From the NCBI GenBank assembly GCA_020696365.1, contig JAEHCM010000011.1:1-33559 (forward strand): a stretch of DNA of 33,559 bases. The letters run 5' to 3'. Position 1 is the first letter of the stretch. Every line of letters begins with the position of its first letter. This stretch comes from Thermoplasmata archaeon (GTDB taxonomy: Archaea; Thermoplasmatota; Thermoplasmata; UBA10834). Shown here one piece after another: positions 1-8,003 of the stretch. Below the pieces are notes generated by a model. It did not search any database and had not been told where the DNA came from. It saw only the letters and a list, made by a program, of their open reading frames with translations. The translations under genes were made by a program, and so were the position numbers.

Positions 1-42
1 AAGATCACAGAAGAGCTGAAGACCGCTGGCCTGCTTAAATAG
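1..42 (+). CDS. C-terminal end of an unidentified protein (partial)
   Basis: From base 1 an open frame encodes 13 residues ending in GLLK before a TAG stop at 40-42. It is followed by about 118 bp of non-coding sequence up to the convergent gene ending at 161. Nothing in so short a tail identifies the family. The call rests only on the open frame reaching the window edge, so it could be chance. Confidence 0.35.
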   Translation, partial: KITEELKTAGLLK

Positions 43-160
43 ACTGAGATAGCAGGCCATGCGAGCCCCCATAGCCGTCCCTTCCCATCCTCTAGCTGTC
101 TTGCCAATCGTTTGACTGCGAGACGGCGGTCAAGCTTGAGAACGATATCTTAAGCGTCTT

Positions 161-1063
161 TCAGATGTATGTGTCCCCTTCCACGCCGTCGAACATCTCT
201 GGTTGGACGTCCGGAGTGAAGTCCCCGACATGTATCATGGCGTAACCGCCGGCTTCCTCGATGGACACCCTGCCGTCGCCGTCCGCATCACCGGCTCCTC
301 CCAGCGCATCGAGGATGCAGCGTGTGAAGACGCCGTTCTCGATCTGGACCTTGCCGGTCTCAGCGCCCTCCCAACACATCTCCCTCTCGCCGCAGGAGGC
401 GAGGACCATCCTGCTTTCGGATCCCGTCTCCTTGATGAATCCGCCGGAATAGCATGAGTCGAGCACGAGTATGACCCTGGCAGGTTTGAGGTCGTCAAGG
501 AGGTCTCCCAGCGTGTCGTCGAATATGATGTTCTCTGATGTCTGTGGATTGCCATCGTGCGGCATTATGCACTCATCGACCGGCTCGTCGCGATCGGATA
601 TCGCCGCTTTGTCACAGAAGAAGCTTCCATGGCCCGAGAAGTAGAACAAAGCGGTGCTGCGAGGGTTCGAACACTCCTCTTTCAACCAGGATATCCCGCT
701 CAGTATGTTCTCCGCTGTGGCCGATTCGTTCACGAGGATCATTATGTTCGAAGGATCCCAGCCGTATCCGTCCACAAGTAGGGCGAACATGTCCTGGGCG
801 TCTTTGTGGCAGTATCTCAGATCCCCATAGCTGCATACCGGGTCGTAGTCCGATACCCCGACAAGCAACGCGAACTTCTGTCGTCCATCGGCACTTCCTG
901 CGGACTGCATTGGAGCGACCGCAAGTATCGTCAAACTCACTGCTACGAAAAACACACCTAGAATCCTAGGCGTCACGTTATTGCCTATCGTTTCTCCCAA
1001 TCTCCCGCCTCCTGACTCCGAACGCATGCTGGGAATGTCTGCAAAGCCTATTAGGTTTGCCAC
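161..1063 (-). CDS. Secreted or membrane-anchored caspase-like (C14) peptidase with EF-hand
   Basis: This 300-aa protein has a caspase/metacaspase fold signature. The catalytic His is in FSGHGS (His145) and the catalytic Cys in LDSCYSGG (Cys204); KFALLVGVSDY at about 63-73 is the usual first strand. An N-terminal hydrophobic stretch (about 34-52) looks like a signal peptide or anchor, so the enzyme probably acts outside the membrane. Near the C-terminus, residues 259-270 form a textbook 12-residue EF-hand loop (D259, D261, D263, S267, E270), which suggests calcium dependence. The start is GTG at 1063, with a GAGGCGG-like Shine-Dalgarno overlapping the stop of the upstream DUF3786 gene; ATG at 1027 is an alternative. 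Spacing of 9 bp places it last in the acsE operon, an unexpected position for a protease. Family members cleave after Arg/Lys; specificity here cannot be read from sequence. Confidence 0.85.
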   Translation of the reverse strand: MANLIGFADIPSMRSESGGGRLGETIGNNVTPRILGVFFVAVSLTILAVAPMQSAGSADGRQKFALLVGVSDYDPVCSYGDLRYCHKDAQDMFALLVDGYGWDPSNIMILVNESATAENILSGISWLKEECSNPRSTALFYFSGHGSFFCDKAAISDRDEPVDECIMPHDGNPQTSENIIFDDTLGDLLDDLKPARVILVLDSCYSGGFIKETGSESRMVLASCGEREMCWEGAETGKVQIENGVFTRCILDALGGAGDADGDGRVSIEEAGGYAMIHVGDFTPDVQPEMFDGVEGDTYI

Positions 1064-1072
1064 ACGACCGCC

Positions 1073-1711
1073 TCATTGCTGCGATCTCTTGACAAGCGTC
1101 CTCGATGTCACACCTCCGATGACGGTGAGGTCCTCCGTGGGTAGTATCCGGTTGGCGCTCGCATCGAACAGGATGCTGGCAGACGCGGGCACCTCTGCGT
1201 CTCCGAGCCACAGAACCACCGCCACTGGCACCTTCTCGAAGAAGTTCAGCCTGAAAGACACTTGTCCGATGCTGAGGGGCTCCGCCCCGAGAGAGTCTGC
1301 GATCTTCCTCAGCAGCTCGGGCTCGGTGCCGAACGTCTTCACGAGCGGGTCGATCGCCCTCGTCTTGAAGGCGGGATAGTACAATGCGCCGCCGTCGAGC
1401 TCGCGAAAGGACACGAACCGGTTCGTGAGGGGAGCCGCAGACAGGCCCAACAGGTAATGGAGTATCAGAATCTGCAGGTAAGGAGGTACATCGCGGTCTC
1501 CAGGGGAATCGTACCGGACGGTCCTACAGGAGATGTCCACGGTGCACGCCTCGCCCAGCATCTTGATCAGAACCGCTCGGCCGTCGGATACGGCGCCCGA
1601 CCCCAGCTCGGACGATATGGCCTCCAGATCGAGCGACGAAACGTCCTTCCAGGCCTTCTCGAGGGCGTCCTCGTATGCGTGCTTCCTGCCGCTCGGCAGC
1701 CGGTCGATCAT
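1073..1711 (-). CDS. DUF3786 domain protein, Wood-Ljungdahl-associated
   Basis: A 212-aa soluble protein without signal peptide or membrane segment. The central region (LQILILHYLLGLSAAP, then RFVSFRELDGGALYYPAF) matches my recollection of DUF3786, a family of unknown function often found beside acetyl-CoA synthase and corrinoid-protein genes in anaerobes. No catalytic motif or metal-binding cysteine cluster is visible; there are only two cysteines (about 56 and 62). The ATG overlaps the acsE stop codon in an ATGA arrangement, so the two genes are almost certainly translationally coupled. The position suggests a role in methyl transfer or corrinoid maintenance, but that is inference. Length fits the family. 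Confidence 0.7.
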   Translation of the reverse strand: MIDRLPSGRKHAYEDALEKAWKDVSSLDLEAISSELGSGAVSDGRAVLIKMLGEACTVDISCRTVRYDSPGDRDVPPYLQILILHYLLGLSAAPLTNRFVSFRELDGGALYYPAFKTRAIDPLVKTFGTEPELLRKIADSLGAEPLSIGQVSFRLNFFEKVPVAVVLWLGDAEVPASASILFDASANRILPTEDLTVIGGVTSRTLVKRSQQ

Positions 1712-2484
1712 GCTCTCAGGAACGACGGCGCGTACAGCTTCTGGTTGAGCAATACCTCTGACGCCTTGACCACTTTCATGAGATCGACATCGTTCGGATC
1801 GACGATCGCAGCGTCCAAACCTCTCCCCAGCAGCATCGCCAGGTATATCCTGTTGAGCAGCGACCGCTCCTCAGCACCGCTCGACACGTTGCTCAGCCCC
1901 ACGATGGTCTTCGGGGGCGGTGTGTTCAACGTCCGGAAGGCGGTGACCGCGTCGCACACGCCCGGGCACTGGTTCTGTGCGGCCGATATCGGCAGTACCA
2001 CAGGGTCGAGGAAGACCTTCTCCGGCGGGATACCCTGGTCCATGGCGGTCGCCAGCAGCAGCATCGCCAACTCGGTCCTGCCCTCCGTCGAGTTGGGTAT
2101 GCCCTTCTCGTCTATCGTCAGGCACACGATCTCAGCGTTGTGCTCCTTCGCTAGTGGGAAGAACTTCTCCATACGCTTCTGCTCCGCAGTGGTCGAGTTG
2201 ATCATCGGCTCGCGGGAGCACGCCGCCAGGCCTGCGTTCTGCGTCTTAAGGCCCGGGGAGTCGATGCACAGCCTGACATCTGACGCATCCTGGATCGTCT
2301 TCACCAGCCACGCCATCGCCTCCTGCGCGTCGTCCCTGCCAGGGCCGGTGTTCACGTCTAGCACGTTCGCTCCACCGTCGATCTGTTCGGCCGCGAGGTC
2401 CTGGATGTACTTCGCATCGCGGGCGTCTATGGCCTTGGAAACCTGAGGAAACTGTCCATTGATTCTCTCGCCTACAACTATCAT
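1708..2484 (-). CDS. acsE: Methyltetrahydrofolate:corrinoid/Fe-S protein methyltransferase (AcsE)
   Basis: This 258-aa TIM-barrel protein of the pterin-binding family transfers the methyl group from a methyl-pterin to the cobalt of the corrinoid iron-sulfur protein (AcsCD). Motifs seen in order are VVGERING at the N-terminus, VLDVNTG (41-47), CIDSPG with Asp75, INST with Asn96, VFLDP with Asp160, and GLSN at 199-202. Asp75, Asn96 and Asp160 fall at the same residue numbers that I recall for the pterin-binding residues of Moorella thermoacetica MeTr, and the length is nearly the same. Methanogenic archaea do this step with the membrane Mtr complex and H4MPT, so a stand-alone AcsE points to a bacterial-type pathway. 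The natural carrier (H4F or H4MPT) cannot be read here. ATG is preceded by a GGGGGT Shine-Dalgarno. First gene of its operon. Confidence 0.93.
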   Translation of the reverse strand: MIVVGERINGQFPQVSKAIDARDAKYIQDLAAEQIDGGANVLDVNTGPGRDDAQEAMAWLVKTIQDASDVRLCIDSPGLKTQNAGLAACSREPMINSTTAEQKRMEKFFPLAKEHNAEIVCLTIDEKGIPNSTEGRTELAMLLLATAMDQGIPPEKVFLDPVVLPISAAQNQCPGVCDAVTAFRTLNTPPPKTIVGLSNVSSGAEERSLLNRIYLAMLLGRGLDAAIVDPNDVDLMKVVKASEVLLNQKLYAPSFLRA

Positions 2485-2621
2485 ATCTCAACCCCCGTCA
2501 ATATCAACGCTTCGAAGCGGTAGACCATTATTCGAATATCAATCATTCGGCCCTTGTCATCCTCCTGGAGGAGCACAACAGTTAATACGCACGATAATCG
2601 ATTGCGTGGGGCTGGTCCCAG
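2485..2621. promoter_or_regulatory. Divergent promoter region between acsE and the RACo gene
   Basis: This 137-bp AT-richer spacer separates two divergently transcribed Wood-Ljungdahl operons. For the rightward gene, GTTAATAC at 2581-2588 is a plausible TATA element that would give a short leader. For the leftward gene, ATTATTCGAATATC at 2527-2540 holds a TATA-like AT block and the palindrome ATTCGAAT. An odd palindrome, TCCTCCTGGAGGA (2569-2581), lies in the middle. No regulator can be assigned. Confidence 0.5.
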
Positions 2622-4532
2622 ATGTCTGGTGAGGAAAGGAAGGACGGCTGCACGGTGCGGTTCTCGCCTGATGGCGTCGCCACTGATGTGGCCAGAGGCG
2701 TCACTGTTCTCGAGGCGTGTCGCTCTGCGGGGATAGCCATAGACGCCGTGTGCGGAGGCACTGGAAAGTGTGGACGGTGCAAGGTCCGGCCCAAGGGATC
2801 CTTCGATCCTGGCGATACGAGCACCCTTACCGCTGACGAGAGGGACTCCGGGATTGTCCTCGCCTGCGAGGCCACAGTCACCGGCGACCTAGAAGTAGAG
2901 GTCCTCCCGCGCTCGAGGATAAGGCAGCATCAGATACTGGTAAGGACCCTAGAGGCGCCAGTAACGAGGCTGTCACCGTGGTTGAAGAAGGTGTTGCTGG
3001 AGCTGCCGAAGGCGACTCTGTACGACAACACCGCGGATTTCGAGAGGGTACAGAGGGCACTGGGCGACAGGGACCTGGAGATGCCGATCATCACCCTCCG
3101 CAACATGTCGCGCGTCGTACGCGAAGGAGACTGGACGGTCACGGCTACCGTCGCCGACCTAGAGGGAAGGGGAGAGATAACGCGCCTCGAGTCTGGCGAT
3201 AAGTGCGGATGCCTCCTCGGGCTGGCGGTCGACATCGGCACCACGACGGTGGTCGGACAGCTCATCGACCTGCTGACTGGAAACGTGGTGGCGAGCGCCT
3301 CCGAGTACAACAGGCAGATATCGAGGGGCGAGGACGTCATCGCGCGCATGATGTACAGCGAGGAGGGGGGAGGCAGGGAACTGACCAGCCTCGCACGCGA
3401 GACCGTCAACTCGGTCATCAGCAAGCTACTCGACGATGTGTCGAGGGGCAGGGAGAGCCCGGTCACCACGCACGACCTGGTCGGGGCGTCGATCGCGGGA
3501 AACACCATCATGACTCACTTCTTCGTCGGCGTCGACACGCGCTTCATACGGCTCGAGCCGTATGTCCCGGTCGCGCATCACATGCCTCCGCGCAGCGGCT
3601 ACGACCTCGGCTTGGACATACACCCATCGAGCGAGGTGCTCCTGTTCCCGTCGCGGGCGGGATACCTCGGGGGCGACGTCGTGGCGGACGTGCTCGCCAG
3701 CGGCATGCATAGGGGCGACGACATCACGATGCTGATAGACGTCGGCACCAACGGGGAGATCGTGCTCGGATGCGACGAATGGCTCGTCTCGTGTGCTTGC
3801 TCCGCAGGGCCGGCCTTCGAAGGAGGAGAGGTCTCGTGCGGCATGAGGGCCATGCACGGCGCGATGGACCGCATAAGAGTCAACGACGACCTCACCTCTT
3901 CGTATCATGTCATAGGCGACGAGCCGCCGAACGGCATCTGCGGCTCCGGCCTCATAGACCTCGTCGCCGAGATGTACGAGCACGGGGTGATCGACCGCAA
4001 GGCCAGGATACAGGCACTTCCGACGGACCGCGTGAGACGGACGGATGAGGGGGTGGAGTTCGTCGTCGAGCGTCGGGACAGGCTCGGAAATGGAGCGACA
4101 ACCGACCTGGTCGTGACTGACGCGGACCTCCAGAACGTCCTCAGGACGAAGGCGGCGATCTTCGGCGCGGCGACCGTCCTCCTGAAGAAGATGGACGAGG
4201 ACCTGGACGACCTCGACAGCCTCGTGATAGCAGGAGGCTTCGGAAACCACCTCGACATCGACCGCGCTGTCTCCATCGGCATGTTTCCCGACATACCGAG
4301 GGAGAAGTACAGGTTCATCGGCAACGGCGCCCTGGAGGGCGCGAGGCTCGCGCTGCTGTCCGATGACATGAGGAATGACATGGTCGAGATATTCGAGGAG
4401 ATGACGTACATAGAGCTGAGCGTAGACAACGACTTCTACGACGAGTTCTCGTCCTCGCTCTTCATACCGCACACGGACCTCGAGAAGTTCCCGAGCTTCA
4501 GGGAGAAGAAGCTGCCGGAGGGAGCGGAGTGA
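2622..4532 (+). CDS. acsV: Reductive activator of corrinoid iron-sulfur protein (RACo, ASKHA ATPase)
   Basis: A 636-aa cytoplasmic protein that uses ATP to drive electrons uphill and re-reduce the inactive Co(II) corrinoid protein to Co(I). Residues 10-100 form a plant-type [2Fe-2S] ferredoxin domain with ligands C44, C50, C53 and C82 (CGGTGKCGRC, then ACEA). A linker follows to about residue 200. The DUF4445-type ASKHA ATPase then starts at LAVDIGTTTVVGQL, with further phosphate- and adenosine-type motifs at LIDVGTNGEIVLG, NGICGSGLIDL and VIAGGFGNHLDI. Length and architecture match the family. The ATG has no strong Shine-Dalgarno, and GTG at codon 12 is an alternative start. The stop overlaps the GTG of the following CooC gene. 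The domain architecture is shared with activators of methylamine or methoxyl methyltransferases (RamA is different, with ferredoxin at the C-terminus); the acsE neighbour favours RACo. Confidence 0.92.
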   Translation: MSGEERKDGCTVRFSPDGVATDVARGVTVLEACRSAGIAIDAVCGGTGKCGRCKVRPKGSFDPGDTSTLTADERDSGIVLACEATVTGDLEVEVLPRSRIRQHQILVRTLEAPVTRLSPWLKKVLLELPKATLYDNTADFERVQRALGDRDLEMPIITLRNMSRVVREGDWTVTATVADLEGRGEITRLESGDKCGCLLGLAVDIGTTTVVGQLIDLLTGNVVASASEYNRQISRGEDVIARMMYSEEGGGRELTSLARETVNSVISKLLDDVSRGRESPVTTHDLVGASIAGNTIMTHFFVGVDTRFIRLEPYVPVAHHMPPRSGYDLGLDIHPSSEVLLFPSRAGYLGGDVVADVLASGMHRGDDITMLIDVGTNGEIVLGCDEWLVSCACSAGPAFEGGEVSCGMRAMHGAMDRIRVNDDLTSSYHVIGDEPPNGICGSGLIDLVAEMYEHGVIDRKARIQALPTDRVRRTDEGVEFVVERRDRLGNGATTDLVVTDADLQNVLRTKAAIFGAATVLLKKMDEDLDDLDSLVIAGGFGNHLDIDRAVSIGMFPDIPREKYRFIGNGALEGARLALLSDDMRNDMVEIFEEMTYIELSVDNDFYDEFSSSLFIPHTDLEKFPSFREKKLPEGAE

Positions 4533-5287
4533 GCGCGTTCACCATTGCAGTTGCGGGAAAGGGCGGTGTCGGCAAGACGACTTTTTCCTCACTCGCGATA
4601 CGACACCTTCACCAGGCGACTGGCGATGTGGTCCTGGCAGTCGATGCCGACCCCAACGCCAACCTTCACGCGAAGCTCGGTGTGACTCCAGGCAGGACGA
4701 TAGGTGACATACGGGAGGAGTTGCTGGCGGAAGCGGACAAGCTGCCAGCTGGCGTCTCCAAGCAGGAGCACGTGGATTATCAGATACGATTGGCGCTGAC
4801 GGAGGGTGACGGGTTCGACCTCCTCACCATGGGAAGACAGGAAGGGCCAGGCTGCTACTGTTACGTGAACAACATATTGCGGACCTTCGTCGACTCCCTG
4901 TCAGAGAAATACCAGTTCATCGTCATCGACAACGAGGCGGGCATGGAGCATCTGAGCAGGAGGACCACGAGGGCGTCCGATGTCCTGTTCATCGTATCCG
5001 ACGCATCCAAAGCAGCTCTGGAGTCCGCTTCAAGGATCGCGTCGCTCGCTGGTGAGATGGACTTGGAGATAGGCAGAATAGCGCTCGTCAGGAACATGGT
5101 CGCGCCGAGTTCCGCGGGGCTGGATAGGCTCGACGGTTTCGACGCGGTCTACTCCGTGAGGAACTCGGCCGCCATACGCTCTGGCAGTGTCGGGAGCGAG
5201 TCCCTCCTGGAGATACCTGAGCACGATCCCGCGTACCAGGACATCACCAAGGCTGTGGATGAGGGGCGCGAACTCGCGAGGCGATGA
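4529..5287 (+). CDS. cooC: CooC/AcsF-type nickel-insertion ATPase (copy 1)
   Basis: A 252-aa MinD/SIMIBI-class ATPase. The deviant Walker A motif AGKGGVGKTT lies at 9-18, and the switch region VDADPNANLH at 38-47. The CooC-specific Cys-x-Cys (C109, C111, in GPGCYCYVN) binds Ni or Zn at the dimer interface in studied homologues. IDNEAGMEHLSRRTT corresponds to Walker B. Its role is ATP-dependent loading of nickel into the CODH C-cluster or the ACS A-cluster. The gene starts at a GTG that overlaps the RACo stop codon (GTGA), so the pair is translationally coupled. A second CooC homologue lies at 13497-14294; one may serve CODH and the other ACS, but the sequence does not say which. Cytoplasmic. 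Confidence 0.9.
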   Translation: MSAFTIAVAGKGGVGKTTFSSLAIRHLHQATGDVVLAVDADPNANLHAKLGVTPGRTIGDIREELLAEADKLPAGVSKQEHVDYQIRLALTEGDGFDLLTMGRQEGPGCYCYVNNILRTFVDSLSEKYQFIVIDNEAGMEHLSRRTTRASDVLFIVSDASKAALESASRIASLAGEMDLEIGRIALVRNMVAPSSAGLDRLDGFDAVYSVRNSAAIRSGSVGSESLLEIPEHDPAYQDITKAVDEGRELARR

Positions 5288-5436
5288 CGTCTGTCAGGGC
5301 CCGGATATTGACCCGGAACCGGATGGTATTCTAAGGTAGAAACCAGACGAATCGGGGTGGGATTCTTCACAGGCAAGAAGGTTTGCCCCGGTTCTGGATA
5401 CTATGCCCATGAACTAATAGTGCAGGTAACGCATAT

Positions 5437-5449
5437 TTATTTATATATA
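5437..5449 (+). promoter_or_regulatory. Strong TATA box for the Fic gene
   Basis: TTTATTTATATATAG lies about 25-30 bp before the ATG at 5472, inside a sharply AT-rich stretch. At normal archaeal spacing the transcript would begin at or near the start codon, so the Fic mRNA is probably leaderless. No Shine-Dalgarno is seen before the ATG, which fits. Confidence 0.7.
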
Positions 5450-5471
5450 GTATATGCTTTGATATCACATC

Positions 5472-6359
5472 ATGCGCGAAAGCATACTCAAATCGCTCAG
5501 GGATACCCTGATCACTCGCACACCTCTTGAGGACCTTCCAGACGACGTCTGGAAACGGACCAGCGCTCTGAACACCTGGGGCACCAATGCCATCGAAGGG
5601 AATACTCTGACTTGGCACGAGGTCAGGCAGCTCGTGGTGGAGGAGCGAAGCATCGGTGGCAGACCGATCAACGATGTCATCGAGACCCTGCAGCACGAAA
5701 GGGTCTTCCGCGATCTGATCAGACGCAAATCTCATCCGATTGGCCTTGAGACAATCCTCGAACTGCACGAATCTGTCTTCAGGGGTGTGAAGGTCGATGC
5801 GGGCAGGTGGAGGCGGGTGAATGTCAGAATAATCGGATCCAGACACATCCCGCCTCGCATGGAGAGAGTCATCGATGAGATGGACGATATGATTCGAGAA
5901 TACGAGAAGAGGGACATTGAGGGAGAAGACTCCATCGCGCTCGGAGCTTGGCTCCATCACCGATTCGAATCGATACACCCATTCAGCGACGGAAACGGAC
6001 GTGTGGGCCGGCTGTTGTTGAGCCTCCATCTGCTCAAACACAATTGGCCTCCAATCCATGTCCTCCCTCCGAACAGAGCCCGGTATCTCTCGTCCATGGG
6101 GAAGGGTCACTCGGGAGATTTCTCGGACCTCACAGCTCTCATCGAGGAGTTGATGGCAAGAGCGATCCTGGACCTGCTAGACCAGCTCGGAACAGCACTG
6201 GACGAGCTCAAGCCGCTGAAGGACTTCGAGAAAGAAGGCCCCTATTCTGCACAATACTTGCGACTGCGTGCAGGACAGGGGGAGCTCCCTGCGGTGAAGA
6301 AATCCGGTGATTGGCACACGAGCAAGCGTGCACTGCGATTGTATCGAAGAGAGATGTGA
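5472..6359 (+). CDS. Fic-domain AMP-transferase (or related), class II autoinhibited
   Basis: A 295-aa Fic-family protein. The catalytic core HPFSDGNGRVGR (about 178-189) has the invariant His and the full HPFxxGNGRxxR pattern, so it should be active in nucleotide transfer to target hydroxyls, usually AMPylation. An N-terminal TNAIEGN (about 38-44) matches the S/T-xxx-E-G/N inhibitory helix placed before the Fic core (class II), meaning activity is probably self-restrained. The C-terminal region (about 255-295) looks like a small winged-helix tail. No antitoxin gene is visible on either side, consistent with built-in inhibition. It sits alone between two Wood-Ljungdahl operons on its own promoter. 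Targets are unknown. Domain assignment is sure; biological role is not. Confidence 0.92.
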   Translation: MRESILKSLRDTLITRTPLEDLPDDVWKRTSALNTWGTNAIEGNTLTWHEVRQLVVEERSIGGRPINDVIETLQHERVFRDLIRRKSHPIGLETILELHESVFRGVKVDAGRWRRVNVRIIGSRHIPPRMERVIDEMDDMIREYEKRDIEGEDSIALGAWLHHRFESIHPFSDGNGRVGRLLLSLHLLKHNWPPIHVLPPNRARYLSSMGKGHSGDFSDLTALIEELMARAILDLLDQLGTALDELKPLKDFEKEGPYSAQYLRLRAGQGELPAVKKSGDWHTSKRALRLYRREM

Positions 6360-6673
6360 CGTTCGTTACTACGCTTCTGCAGGACGGTCGTTCGAGGAAG
6401 ATACGGGTCAATCTTCTGTGGGAACTCGTCGCGGCTTCCGTCAGAGAGGTTTCGAGAACGAATGTGAATTATGGTTCCGAGACTCGGATGGCGAAGTGCG
6501 AGGGCCCGGATTTGAACTCGAAGACCACCGTGACCGACATTCCGTGCCTCACGCTCATTGACGGGGCGTGAATCGTCCTGCGGGAACCCGTGTCAAGTAT
6601 GTGATGACCGGCTCATTCGGATTATCCGACGCCCGACACCCAGACCAGTTATCCGCTCGGAGTAAGTCCTAGG
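6360..6673. other. Intergenic stretch with tRNA-like remnant
   Basis: About 314 bp lie between the convergent Fic and acsC genes. A short rightward frame (6311-6571) is open here, but it overlaps Fic and has no ribosome-binding site or recognisable family. The only structured element seen is a tRNA 3'-end-like sequence on the reverse strand near 6496-6520. No clear terminator hairpin is visible. Confidence 0.4.
6496..6520 (-). other. Degenerate tRNA 3'-end-like fragment
   Basis: Read on the minus strand this is GAGTTCAAATCCGGGCCCTC followed by GCA. It carries a B-box-like T-loop (GTTCAAATCC) and an acceptor-like end CCCTCGC-A. The T stem does not pair well, and the expected anticodon and D arms cannot be drawn upstream, so it is not a working tRNA. 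It may be a decayed tRNA, an old integration scar, or chance. Confidence 0.25.
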
Positions 6674-8002
6674 TCATCCCGAGAGCGACTTCATCATCTT
6701 CGGCAGACCCGATGACTCCCTCGGCCCTACGGTGACCTTCAGCCCGGTCAGCTCGTTCAGTTTCCCGCTCATCCTGCTGACCATGCCCGGTATGATGATC
6801 TCCCCACGGACGTTCTTCTCCTTGAGCTTCTCGTCCTCGATGACCTTCGCCACGGACTCTGGCGTGAGCTTGCCGGCGGCGAACGCCGTCATGACCGATT
6901 GACCTTCCGTGTCCACGACCAGCAGCCACGCAGGTAGCTTGCTCTTCTGTATGTCCGCCCTCACCGTGAAGTATGTGAGGGAGAAGTTGGTGGTGAACAG
7001 CACCGGCGACTTCTCGTCCGGCTCGCCCACCGCGTACAGACCGGCCTTGACCTGGATCGGCACCTGCGGGTCGGTGAATATGTTCTGCCTGAGCGCCAGG
7101 AGCGGGTACAGGAACTCGCGCGGCAGCTCCTCCATGAGCACGACGGACGAGTACTTCATCACGCCCAGCGCCGCTCTCGTGCGGTCTGCCTCGGACGACC
7201 CGAGCACCATCATCGTCGGGTAACCGAACGGTCGGAACCTGTTCTTGACCGCCGCCCTCCTGATGGCCGTCAGGTTCTCTAGCGTCTCCGCGGAAGATCC
7301 GGCGGCGGGTTCGAGGACGATGTCCGCAAGCCCGGCCTTCTTGGCCTTGTCCGCCATCTGCGAAAGCTCGTCCAGGCTGGACGCCCCTCCTAAGACGAGG
7401 GGGAGCGACCTGCCCTTCGCCAGCTCGACCATCTGGTCCAGGTTGGCAGGTGTGGCACGGTATAGGAGCGGTCTCTTGTCTGCGCACGATTCGACGGCCT
7501 TCGCCGCGACAGAGGCGTCCTCGCACATTATCACGACAGGCCGATCCTTCGCGGCAGCCGCCTTGACGGCCTCCACGAACTCGTCAGGGTTCCCGGTCGA
7601 ATGCCTAAGCGCAACCGAGTTCACCCTCATGATCTGCCCGACACGCTCGAACTCGGCCGCGCGGGCAGCATCCATCTTCGCCTTCATGCCTTCGAGTCCC
7701 TCGGCATCGTCCGCGATAAGGCCCAGGACCGTCGGATGATAGAACGTCTTGTCGTGCCTGAACAGCTGCGTCTCGTCGCCGATCTCCACGACGAACTCCC
7801 CCGAGCCGAAGCTGACCGACTTTATCGGAGGGGAACCGCTCTCCTCGAGCGCGGCTTTCGCCTCGGGGCTGACGTGCGGGCACGCATCGAGCGAGACCTT
7901 CTGGTTGGCCAGCTGCATGGCGAACGCCAGGCACGTCGGCAGCTTGCACTCGCCGCAGTTCGTCTTCGGCAGAAGCTTGTATATCTCCATCGCGGTCGGC
8001 AC
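6674..8002 (-). CDS. acsC: Corrinoid/iron-sulfur protein large subunit (AcsC/CdhE)
   Basis: A 442-aa subunit that carries the [4Fe-4S] cluster and helps bind the corrinoid that shuttles the methyl group from AcsE to acetyl-CoA synthase. The N-terminal cluster motif is C16-x2-C19-x4-C24-x16-C41 (TNCGECKLPTC, then DACP). A TIM-barrel region and a C-terminal corrinoid-contacting region (about 310-442, including GMVSRMSGKLNEL) follow. I choose GTG at 8002 because a GGAGGTG Shine-Dalgarno (8009-8015) lies six bases upstream and the product then begins just before the usual MEIYKLLPKTNC. An earlier GTG at 8011 overlaps that site. One base separates this start from the acsD stop at 8004, so the genes are coupled. 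Last gene of the operon. Confidence 0.93.
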   Translation of the reverse strand: MPTAMEIYKLLPKTNCGECKLPTCLAFAMQLANQKVSLDACPHVSPEAKAALEESGSPPIKSVSFGSGEFVVEIGDETQLFRHDKTFYHPTVLGLIADDAEGLEGMKAKMDAARAAEFERVGQIMRVNSVALRHSTGNPDEFVEAVKAAAAKDRPVVIMCEDASVAAKAVESCADKRPLLYRATPANLDQMVELAKGRSLPLVLGGASSLDELSQMADKAKKAGLADIVLEPAAGSSAETLENLTAIRRAAVKNRFRPFGYPTMMVLGSSEADRTRAALGVMKYSSVVLMEELPREFLYPLLALRQNIFTDPQVPIQVKAGLYAVGEPDEKSPVLFTTNFSLTYFTVRADIQKSKLPAWLLVVDTEGQSVMTAFAAGKLTPESVAKVIEDEKLKEKNVRGEIIIPGMVSRMSGKLNELTGLKVTVGPRESSGLPKMMKSLSG

Positions 8003-8003
8003 C

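Noticed and set aside
1262..2446. Long rightward open frame (394 codons) opposite acsE and DUF3786
   Set aside because: It lies antisense to two well-supported genes in GC-rich DNA, has no family motifs or ribosome-binding site, and its composition is that of a shadow frame.
3426..4472. 348-codon leftward frame within the RACo gene
   Set aside because: Entirely antisense to the clear ASKHA domain; rich in Arg, His and Val as expected for a mirror frame.
6311..6571. 86-codon rightward frame overlapping the end of the Fic gene
   Set aside because: It overlaps a complete Fic C-terminus, lacks a ribosome-binding site and runs across the tRNA-like remnant; no domain seen.
6496..6572. A functional tRNA on the minus strand
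   Set aside because: The T-loop is present but the T stem has only two of five pairs and no anticodon or D arm can be drawn, so only a remnant is proposed.
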